The position numbers were made by a program, and so were the translations under genes. The notes beneath the pieces were generated by a model that saw only the letters and a list, made by a program, of their open reading frames with translations, was not told the origin of the DNA and searched no databases. Below, in pieces: positions 1 to 6,754 of a stretch of 29,166 bases of DNA. Numbering within the stretch: the stretch's first letter is position 1; the number at the start of each line of letters is the position of its first letter. The DNA lies in assembly GCA_016929795.1 (NCBI GenBank), contig JAFGIA010000176.1:1-29166 (forward strand), given 5' to 3'. The DNA is from Anaerolineae bacterium (GTDB lineage Bacteria; Chloroflexota; Anaerolineae; JAAYZQ01).

Positions 1-1193
1 CGGGTGCCCCGCCCGGCGCGGCCCGCCTGCTGCCACACACTGGCGATGGTGCCGGGATAGCCAACCAGGATCGAGGCGTCGAGGTCGCCGATGTCGATCC
101 CCAGCTCCAGGGCCGACGTGGCGGCGACGCCCAGCAGGTCGCCGCCTGGCCGCAGCCCGCGCTCGATCTCACGCCGCTCCTCCGGGCGGTAGCCGGCGCG
201 GTAGGCGCGCAGCCGGTGGGCGAGGGCCGGCGACTCGTCCTCCAGGATGCGGCGCGCGTAGAGCAGGAGCAGCTCGGCCACGCGCCGGGCGCGCGTGAAA
301 GCAATAGTGCGGATCTCGGCCTGGACCAGGCGCGCCAGCAGCCGCGCCGCCTCGATGTTGGCGCTCTTGCGCGCCGTCTGCGCCCTGTCGGCAAAGGGCG
401 GATTCCAGAGGACGAAATCGCGCGCGCCGCGTGGGGCGCCGTCATCGCCGTCCCCCACCACCACCGGCTCGACCCCTGCCAGGCGGCATAGATGCTCGCC
501 GGGGTTGGCAATCGTCGCCGAGCAGGCAATCATCTGCGGCGCCGCGCCATAGCGCGCGCACACCCGCCACAGCCGCCGCAGCAGGCACCCCACGTGCGAT
601 CCAAACACGCCGCGGTAGGCATGCGCCTCGTCCACCACCACAAAGCGCAGATGGGCGAAAAAGCCAGCCCACAACGTGTGGTTGGGCAGAATGCCCAGGT
701 GGAGCATGTCGGGGTTAGTCAGCACAATGTTCGCCTCGCGGCGCAACCGGCCGCGGGCCGCCTGGGCCGTGTCGCCGTCGTAGGTGGCAAACTGCTTGCC
801 GTCGAGGGCCGGATCGCCCGCCGCCAGATCACGCAGCGTGCGGAGCTGGTCGTGGGCCAGCGCCTTGGTGGGAAAGAGGTAAAGCGCGCGCGCCTGCGGG
901 TCGGCCAGCAGCGCTTCGAGCACTGGCACATTGTAGGCCAGTGTCTTGCCACTGGCCGTGCCCGTCGACAGGATGACGTGCTCTCCCCGCCGCGCAGCAT
1001 TGATCGCCACCGCCTGGTGATGGTAGAACCGGTCGACGCCTGCGTGCCGCAGCGCGGTGGCGAGGGGCGGCGGCAGCGGCCTGTCGAGGCTGTCGTAGCG
1101 CGCCCTGCGCGCCGGCAGCCGCTCGACGTGCACCACCTGCCCCTGGTAACCGGGCAGCCTGTCGATCTGCTTCAGAAAGGCCGACGTATCCAT
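1..1193 (-). CDS. DEAD/DEAH-box helicase, YprA/MrfA (Hrq1) type, 3' end outside window
   Basis: Superfamily 2 ATP-dependent helicase; MrfA/Hrq1 relatives are DNA repair helicases. Translating the minus strand from the ATG at 1193 gives 397 residues with no stop before the window edge. Visible motifs are GTASGKT (Walker A, about residue 78), PTKALAHDQ (motif Ia, 108), VVVDEAH (DEAH box, 185-191), SATIANP (motif III, 225), a motif IV-like TIAFTRARR, ALELGIDIGDLDA (motif V) and QQAGRAGRG (motif VI) at the very edge. The family's C-terminal DUF1998 zinc-binding region would lie outside the window. It is the last visible gene of the minus-strand operon, 9 bp after the metallo-beta-lactamase gene, and has no strong Shine-Dalgarno (SD) sequence, which suggests coupled translation. 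Helicase identity is secure; the exact subfamily is less so. Confidence 0.9.
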   Translation of the reverse strand, partial: MDTSAFLKQIDRLPGYQGQVVHVERLPARRARYDSLDRPLPPPLATALRHAGVDRFYHHQAVAINAARRGEHVILSTGTASGKTLAYNVPVLEALLADPQARALYLFPTKALAHDQLRTLRDLAAGDPALDGKQFATYDGDTAQAARGRLRREANIVLTNPDMLHLGILPNHTLWAGFFAHLRFVVVDEAHAYRGVFGSHVGCLLRRLWRVCARYGAAPQMIACSATIANPGEHLCRLAGVEPVVVGDGDDGAPRGARDFVLWNPPFADRAQTARKSANIEAARLLARLVQAEIRTIAFTRARRVAELLLLYARRILEDESPALAHRLRAYRAGYRPEERREIERGLRPGGDLLGVAATSALELGIDIGDLDASILVGYPGTIASVWQQAGRAGRGT

Positions 1194-1202
1194 AGGTGCA
1201 TT

Positions 1203-2486
1203 CTACCACAAAAGTGCCACCCGCTCAAATGTTCTATCGGCCGGCCCGAACTCGACCTTTACCTCATCCCCATCCCCTTCGAACAGAAAATCGACGTACA
1301 GGTAGCCACGATCGCCGACGTCCTCTTTGGTCGAATAGACCACCGCCCGCTCGCGCAGCGCGTCCAGCGTCGGGTGGTGCGGCACGTTCGAGTAGGTGTG
1401 GGGGCAGGTTGACACAACTGCATAGCGCGGCTTGCCGTCGGGCGGCTCCTCCGGCAGCAACTCATCCAGCAGCTCGCCGGGTGGCATACCGTTGTGGCTG
1501 CCGTGATGGCTCACCTTCAAAAAGTGGACATCGCGCAACACCCCCTGCTCGCCCATCATCCGCCAGCTCCTGGCCTGGGCATCCCCGGCAAAGAGGAGCC
1601 GCCAGCCGCGCCATGAGAGCAAGAGGACGATGCTTGTGTCGTTGCCGGCGCGGTCGATGGCGAGCAGGTTGTCGAGGTAGGTACGCCGCCGCGAGTCGAC
1701 CAGGTTGTAGAAGGCGCCAGCGTCGACGCCGCCCGGGGGTGTGACACGCGTGAGCTGTGGGACACTGCCCTCGTCCCCAGCAGGCGTCACGTTGAGCGCC
1801 ATCGGGTGCAGTCGCCGGAAATAGCCGGCTGTGTCCTCCTCGGGCGCCCACACCTCGAGCTCTGCCTCCTGGAATGGATGCTTGCCGCCGATCGCGTCCT
1901 CGGGGCAGCCGGCGCGCGGGCGGTGGACATAGTGGGTGTGCGCCTCATCCGCCAGCAGGCGCAGGCGGTCGACATAGTAGGCGGTCGCCGACCGGTTATT
2001 GTTGACCATCAGCGCCTGGATGAAGGGATCCATTTTTCCTTCGGCGGCGAGAAAGCGCTCGATCTCCTCGTACACCTCGCGCGCCTCGGCACGGGCGAGG
2101 CCCGCCTTGGGATGAGTCTCCTCATAGTCGGGCGCCGCCGAAGCGGTCAGCCAGCTATGGCGCACGGCTAGCAGGTCGGCCAGCGACTGGTCTGGGAAAA
2201 CCACCTCATCGGCGTAAGGCAGCCCCTGGACGTGGTCCCAATGTTCGTGGGTCATGATGTACAGGTCGAGCGGCTGCCCGTCGATCGCGTCGAGCACGTC
2301 GCGCACCACCGGCTCAAACACGTCGTCGATGTGGCCCTCGCCCCCCTCGGCCGAAAACTTGGCGTTGCCGACGTCGATCAGGATGTGACGCATCACCGCC
2401 TCGTCGCCAGGCGGGGCATCCGGCACCGAGATGAGCACCGCGTCACCAAAACCGACGTCGTACACACGCACGCGCAGGGTGTTCAT
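1203..2486 (-). CDS. Metallo-beta-lactamase-fold hydrolase, ComEC/Rec2-like
   Basis: A 427-residue soluble protein with the metallo-beta-lactamase metal site. The core is THEHWDHVQGLP (HxHxDH ligands at His80, His82, Asp84, His85), followed by LLFAGDAQ (bridging Asp) and VSHHGSHNG (distal His), the order and spacing typical of ComEC-like members. These cleave phosphodiester or other ester bonds, often in nucleic acids; the substrate here cannot be read. There is no signal peptide and none of the membrane segments of full ComEC. The start ATG overlaps the stop of the upstream protease gene by 4 bp (ATGA) and has a strong GGGGAGGGG ribosome site, so the two are translationally coupled. The helicase follows 9 bp downstream. 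Confidence 0.85.
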   Translation of the reverse strand: MNTLRVRVYDVGFGDAVLISVPDAPPGDEAVMRHILIDVGNAKFSAEGGEGHIDDVFEPVVRDVLDAIDGQPLDLYIMTHEHWDHVQGLPYADEVVFPDQSLADLLAVRHSWLTASAAPDYEETHPKAGLARAEAREVYEEIERFLAAEGKMDPFIQALMVNNNRSATAYYVDRLRLLADEAHTHYVHRPRAGCPEDAIGGKHPFQEAELEVWAPEEDTAGYFRRLHPMALNVTPAGDEGSVPQLTRVTPPGGVDAGAFYNLVDSRRRTYLDNLLAIDRAGNDTSIVLLLSWRGWRLLFAGDAQARSWRMMGEQGVLRDVHFLKVSHHGSHNGMPPGELLDELLPEEPPDGKPRYAVVSTCPHTYSNVPHHPTLDALRERAVVYSTKEDVGDRGYLYVDFLFEGDGDEVKVEFGPADRTFERVALLW

Positions 2487-4162
2487 CGTCGCCCCTCCCC
2501 GGTGATGTGCAGCAGGCGGGCGGTGCCGCGCACGCGCAGCACACCATCCGCCGTCTCGGCCTGCAGGTAAGAGCGCAAGGACCGCCCGTCCGGGCCGAGC
2601 GCCAGGTCGCCAGCGCGCAACACGCCCGCGTCGACCAGCATGCGCAGCAAGGCATCACGGCCGGCGCGGTCCGCCTCGCCTTCGGCAGGGCGATTGCGCC
2701 GGTCCGTGGTCAGCAGCGCACGCACCCGGCGCGTCTGCCAGTCGATCGCCAGCGTCGTGCCCACAGGGATGGCGCGCCGGGCGGGCCACCCCGTACCCAG
2801 GCCCCCCGGCTCTGTCTCGATCCACCACACCTTGAATAAGCACTCGCGCACTCTCTGCTTTCGGCCCGGAGCGACATAGTAAAGCTTGGTCACGTCGAGA
2901 CGCGGCTCGACATGAAAGGGCACATCCGGCGGGATGTGGAGCAGCGACCGGTTCTCCCTGCCAAAGTCATACGCCGCCCAGTCGCTGCGCACCAGCGTCT
3001 CCAGGTCGAGGCCGGCGACGGCAGGCTCTGCATAGTCGGTGTGTACCTCGAGCACCTCCCTGTCGGGCACCATCCCGCGCTGCACAAACTCGTCGCAGAT
3101 CCACTCCCGCTCGCGCTCGTCGTCGGGGTGCGAAGCCTGGTCGGCAGCCAGGATGGCGCGCCCATAGTCGGCGAATGACACTTCAGCGGGCGGCAGGTAG
3201 TCGAGCGCGCGCAGGATCATGCGCTTGAACTGGTCGGCAGCCACCGCCAGCGCCTTGCCCGACGCGCTGTAGGCGCGCTCCTCACCCTCCGAGTATTGGT
3301 CCCACCACGCTTCGTGCATTTTGACCATGACCGCGTACAGCGCGCCGCTCAGCACGTTGCACAGCGCATAGTAATCGGACGGGTTCACGTCGGGCAGGCA
3401 GTGGTCGTTCATCAGGTTGCGCAGATACCCGAGGTTATAAGCTGCCATGCCATACTCCTCGGCGATCGAGCCGAACGCGCCTGCATCGCGGATCGAGCCA
3501 CCGGTGCGCGCCAGGATGGCGCTTTTGAGCCGTTCGCAGCGCAGTGCCATCAGCGCCGCCGTCAGGTCGGCCACCGCCTCGTGGATCGCCAGCCCCTGCG
3601 GCGTCAATGCGTCGTACAGGTGGGGGGCAATGCCGTCGAGGATGGCATGGCCCGTCTCGTGGGCGACAATGTCGCGCGACAGCGCAGTATAGATTGTATC
3701 CGCAAGATCGTCGGGATTGGGAAAGAAAAAGAACTGTAGACTGTGGGTGGCGCGCTCGTAGAAGGCATTGGCCCACTGGCCAGCACGCGGCACGATGAGG
3801 AGCTGTGGCGCGTCAAACCCCCACACCAGCTCGCGCCCGAGGGCGTCCTCTTCCTCGAACATGCGCATCGTGCGCAGCACGGTTCCAAAGACACTGAGGG
3901 CGATCACCTCTCGTGCATACACGTCGTCCCTGTTGCCTGGATCGTAACGCCACAGCTTGTTCCCCGATTTCGGCGGCACAAGGGGCACCCCGGGCTCGAG
4001 GGCGCCGGTGGTCGGGTCGAAATCGAGCACCGCCACCTGGCGGGCCACCGGCCCATCGAGGAAGAAGGGCTCCTCGAAGTAGGGATACTCCATCAGGCGG
4101 TCCACCCCCTCATAGCGCATCAGCTTGGGGTCCTGGATCATGATCGGCAGTCGAATTCGCAC
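2483..4162 (-). CDS. Putative gluzincin-type zinc metalloprotease
   Basis: A 559-residue protein whose middle carries a HExxH zinc motif, AHETGHAILDG (His168, Glu169, His172). A second acidic helix, IHEAVADLTAA, supplies Glu195, 23 residues after the second His. That arrangement is gluzincin-like (thermolysin has its third ligand 20 residues after the second His). No signal peptide or transmembrane segment is visible, so it probably acts in the cytoplasm. The C-terminal third (about 390-559) contains a beta-rich region I do not recognise. The start is GTG at 4162 with GAGGAG about 8 bp upstream. It is the first gene of the protease / metallo-beta-lactamase / helicase operon and has its own promoter (4246-4274). 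A family name beyond the zinc motif is not supported. Confidence 0.7.
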   Translation of the reverse strand: MRIRLPIMIQDPKLMRYEGVDRLMEYPYFEEPFFLDGPVARQVAVLDFDPTTGALEPGVPLVPPKSGNKLWRYDPGNRDDVYAREVIALSVFGTVLRTMRMFEEEDALGRELVWGFDAPQLLIVPRAGQWANAFYERATHSLQFFFFPNPDDLADTIYTALSRDIVAHETGHAILDGIAPHLYDALTPQGLAIHEAVADLTAALMALRCERLKSAILARTGGSIRDAGAFGSIAEEYGMAAYNLGYLRNLMNDHCLPDVNPSDYYALCNVLSGALYAVMVKMHEAWWDQYSEGEERAYSASGKALAVAADQFKRMILRALDYLPPAEVSFADYGRAILAADQASHPDDEREREWICDEFVQRGMVPDREVLEVHTDYAEPAVAGLDLETLVRSDWAAYDFGRENRSLLHIPPDVPFHVEPRLDVTKLYYVAPGRKQRVRECLFKVWWIETEPGGLGTGWPARRAIPVGTTLAIDWQTRRVRALLTTDRRNRPAEGEADRAGRDALLRMLVDAGVLRAGDLALGPDGRSLRSYLQAETADGVLRVRGTARLLHITGEGRR

Positions 4163-4245
4163 GTGGGCATCTCCTCATCCTGGAGGAACGCTCCAAAATG
4201 CAGCGCTGAGGTGAGGCCCTCAGCCATCCGTCACAACGCGATGGT

Positions 4246-4274
4246 ATTGTAGCCGAAAAGAGTCCCCGTGGCAA
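4246..4274 (-). promoter_or_regulatory. Sigma-70-type promoter for the protease/MBL/helicase operon
   Basis: Reading the minus strand, TTGCCA (4274-4269), a 17-bp spacer and TACAAT (4251-4246) form a promoter with 5/6 matches in each box. The predicted start of transcription lies near 4239, giving a leader of about 77 nt before the GTG at 4162. Confidence 0.6.
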
Positions 4275-4343
4275 GGCGATCGCCTGGTGAGTAAGCTCCC
4301 TGGCTGTCACCTCGCACTGGCACACAGCGCACGCCAAACCCTA

Positions 4344-4372
4344 TTGCAAACCAACCCCTGATGTGGTATAAT
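4344..4372 (+). promoter_or_regulatory. Sigma-70-type promoter with extended -10 for the secreted protein gene
   Basis: TTGCAA (4344-4349), 17 bp, TATAAT (4367-4372), with TG one base before the -10 box (extended -10). Transcription should start near 4379, leaving a leader of about 116 nt. It is back to back with the minus-strand promoter at 4246-4274, so this 330-bp intergenic stretch is a divergent control region. Confidence 0.7.
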
Positions 4373-4426
4373 CATCTTGCCAGATCCCCGCCAATTCACC
4401 ATAGCTGCATGGCTTCCAGACCACCG

Positions 4427-4445
4427 CCACCCAGCCGTTGGGTGG
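4427..4445 (+). promoter_or_regulatory. Leader hairpin upstream of the secreted protein gene
   Basis: CCACCCA (4427-4433) and TGGGTGG (4439-4445) form a 7-bp stem with a GCCGT loop inside the leader. No U-tract follows, so it is not a terminator. The ribosome site AAAGGA (4482-4487) lies well downstream. It may affect mRNA stability; nothing shows a ligand-sensing fold. Confidence 0.3.
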
Positions 4446-4494
4446 AGAGTTCAGTCGGGCTGTGTTGTGTCCGAGACGTAGAAAGGAATAAAAT

Positions 4495-6618
4495 ATGAAG
4501 GAAAGAAGAAGAAACTTGTGGAAAGGGCGCCTTGCCATCTGCGTGGTGATCGTCTCCGTGCTACTCTTGGCCACCAGCCTGATCTCACTCGCCCAGGAGC
4601 GGGCGGGCACATCCCTCGACCCAGACGACGTGAATGCGCCCGACGAGATCTATGAAGTGGGTACCGAATGGATCGCCTACTTTACCGAGTGCCCCGCGAA
4701 CGACATCGCGTGCGAGGAACCCCAGTGCATGGGCTTTTACGACGAGCTGGTCGGGGCCGGGTGGGGGGGCAACGACAGCTTTCACTGGGGCAACTGCAAC
4801 GCCTGGGCCGAGGATTTTAAGCGGTCGGCGGCCGGCGGAAATGAGAACAACTGGATCGACGACGTCGACATCGCGCTCTTCTGCGACCACGGCACCTCGG
4901 CCTGGGACAGCTTCTGGGAGAAGAACCTGAGCGCCCTCCACTTTGGCTGCCAGGACCCCGACGGCGACTGCAACGTGACCCCGGGCGAAGCCTACCTGTC
5001 GTATGGCGACAACGACCTGGAGTGGCTGGCCTTCAAGGCGTGCAGCGTTCTGAGCGACGGCGGGCCCGCGCCCTACTACAACCGGGGCTATTGGGCCGCC
5101 ACCATGGACAATCTCCACCTGCTCCTTGGCTTCAAAAACAGCTCCTTCTGCCGGGACAACTTTGGAGAGGAGTGGGCCGAGAATATGCTCGGCTGGAAAT
5201 TCCTGGGGTGGTGGATCATTCCACCGATGCGGGTCGCCGGGTCGTGGTTCGAGGCGGTGGACGACACCCAGCCAGGCGGGGTGTGCGCCCGCGTGCTGGC
5301 TGAAGAGAGTTACTTCTTTAACGACTACCTGTGGGGAAGGGGAATTGTCTATCCGGACTACCAGGACGGCGACTATACCTACTGGGATCACTGCTCTTGC
5401 ACACCTCCGCCGGTGCAACTAGGCGAGGAGGCCTTGGCCCAGATCCTCACGCTCCCCATCGTCGAGGTCGTGCCCCGCCAGGTGACCGAAAACTATGCGC
5501 TCGGGATCGGGGCCGCCTTTGGCATGGCCGACTCGGGCGTATATTCCGACACCGAGTACTTTTTCATGACGAGTTCCTCCGGACCCTACACCTTCACGCT
5601 GCAAGTCGACAAGACCACCGGCAGCTACAAGTACCGCAACGCGACCGAGATGTGGGCGACACCCGCGGAAACGCCGACGCTCCCCATCAACCAGATGGCA
5701 TGGCGCATCGGCGATTCGTTCTTTGCCGACGCCGGAGCCAACCTGCCCGCTGCCTCCTACCGCACCGGCGGCAGGCTCATCGCCTACGAGGAGCAAGTAG
5801 AAGCCCTGGAGTTCACCCCTGACGCGGCGGTGCAGGCAGAAGTGGAGCTGAGCCGTATGCCGGTGCAGGTCGCTATGTCGTATGGGCGTATGCTGGAGGT
5901 GACCGCCGGAACAGCGCCCGGCATGCTACCGTTGACCCTGTCGATGGTCGGCCCGGGTGCACGCACCAAGATGTACCTGGGCGACGGCGGCCAGATCTTT
6001 GGCGTGCAGGGTGGCTCACGTGACGTGATCGAGACAGAGGTCCACGTGGCGATCATGACCGCAGATCAGGCCTGGGACATGTTCCTCGCAGACCCGAATA
6101 TCGCCTTGCTTCCGCCTCCCTTCGTGTTCGACAACGTGGTGCGACACGAGGAGGAGGACACACTCAGCTACTACGAGCTGCCTTATACACAGAAGCAAAC
6201 GCAGCTCGTCCCCACCTGGGTCTTTAGCACCACCTTCTACAGCCAGGGGGTGGTCGAGGCCGACGGCGTGTCCATGTATGTACCCGCCGCAGCCGAGTAC
6301 CTGCCACCCGAGGTCAATATCGTGACACCGGCAGGGGGTGAGGCATTCAGCCCTGGGGAGCCAGTGACACTGAGCGGGGAGGTGGTGCAGCACGGCATGG
6401 CCCCCTTCACCTACGAGTGGTACTCCAGCTACCAGGGCTTTCTCGGCAGCGGAGAGACCCTCGAGGTCCCGCTGTGGGCAGCGATTGTGAAGGGGGATCT
6501 CACCCAACACACCATCACTCTCCACGTCACCGATGCGAACGGGCAGGAGGGCAGCGACGCGGTAGAAGTCAGCGTCAATGCCAGCATCTATCTCCCACTG
6601 GTCGTCAAGAGTCCATAG
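4495..6618 (+). CDS. Exported protein with caspase-like His/Cys core and C-terminal Ig/PKD-like domain
   Basis: A 707-residue protein with a basic N-terminus and one hydrophobic segment (about 13-33) ending at SLAQ, consistent with a signal peptide. Residues about 50-300 resemble the DUF6345-type domain: IALFCDHGTS places His132-Gly133 at a strand end, and FKACSVL places Cys183 after a second strand, the His...Cys layout of clan CD (caspase/gingipain) proteases. Between them, DPDGDCNVTPGE (154-165) fits an EF-hand/dockerin-type calcium loop. The middle is beta-rich and unrecognised. Residues about 605-700 look like an Ig/PKD-type domain (EVNIVTPAGGEAF ... ITLHVTDANGQ). The protein ends in IYLPLVVKSP, a tail typical of Chloroflexota exported proteins. 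Many cysteines suggest disulfides. Start ATG at 4495 with AAAGGA 7 bp upstream. Protease activity is inferred. Confidence 0.6.
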   Translation: MKERRRNLWKGRLAICVVIVSVLLLATSLISLAQERAGTSLDPDDVNAPDEIYEVGTEWIAYFTECPANDIACEEPQCMGFYDELVGAGWGGNDSFHWGNCNAWAEDFKRSAAGGNENNWIDDVDIALFCDHGTSAWDSFWEKNLSALHFGCQDPDGDCNVTPGEAYLSYGDNDLEWLAFKACSVLSDGGPAPYYNRGYWAATMDNLHLLLGFKNSSFCRDNFGEEWAENMLGWKFLGWWIIPPMRVAGSWFEAVDDTQPGGVCARVLAEESYFFNDYLWGRGIVYPDYQDGDYTYWDHCSCTPPPVQLGEEALAQILTLPIVEVVPRQVTENYALGIGAAFGMADSGVYSDTEYFFMTSSSGPYTFTLQVDKTTGSYKYRNATEMWATPAETPTLPINQMAWRIGDSFFADAGANLPAASYRTGGRLIAYEEQVEALEFTPDAAVQAEVELSRMPVQVAMSYGRMLEVTAGTAPGMLPLTLSMVGPGARTKMYLGDGGQIFGVQGGSRDVIETEVHVAIMTADQAWDMFLADPNIALLPPPFVFDNVVRHEEEDTLSYYELPYTQKQTQLVPTWVFSTTFYSQGVVEADGVSMYVPAAAEYLPPEVNIVTPAGGEAFSPGEPVTLSGEVVQHGMAPFTYEWYSSYQGFLGSGETLEVPLWAAIVKGDLTQHTITLHVTDANGQEGSDAVEVSVNASIYLPLVVKSP

Positions 6619-6623
6619 CGACT

Positions 6624-6677
6624 CTGTGGAAATCCACAGGCCGGTCTCCCGCGCCGCCAAAGCCAGCGGTGCGGGAG
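6624..6677. terminator. Stem-loops between convergent genes
   Basis: Two hairpins fill the gap between the secreted protein gene and the GH31 gene. One is a short CTGTGGA/TCCACAG stem (6624-6639). The other is a 12-bp stem, CTCCCGCGCCGC (6646-6657) with GCGGTGCGGGAG (6666-6677), including one G-U pair and an 8-nt loop. Neither has a U-tract on either strand, so termination is plausible but not classical. Confidence 0.4.
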
Positions 6678-6754
6678 CCCAGCAAAACCGACGAGCACTA
6701 CAACGGCACCCTGCTCAACTTGACTGTATCTCCACTACAAGTCGCGCGTCATTC

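Noticed and set aside
216..1412. Long plus-strand open frames opposite the helicase and MBL genes
   Set aside because: They are antisense shadows in high-GC DNA; the minus-strand frame carries all helicase motifs and the plus frames have no recognisable domain.
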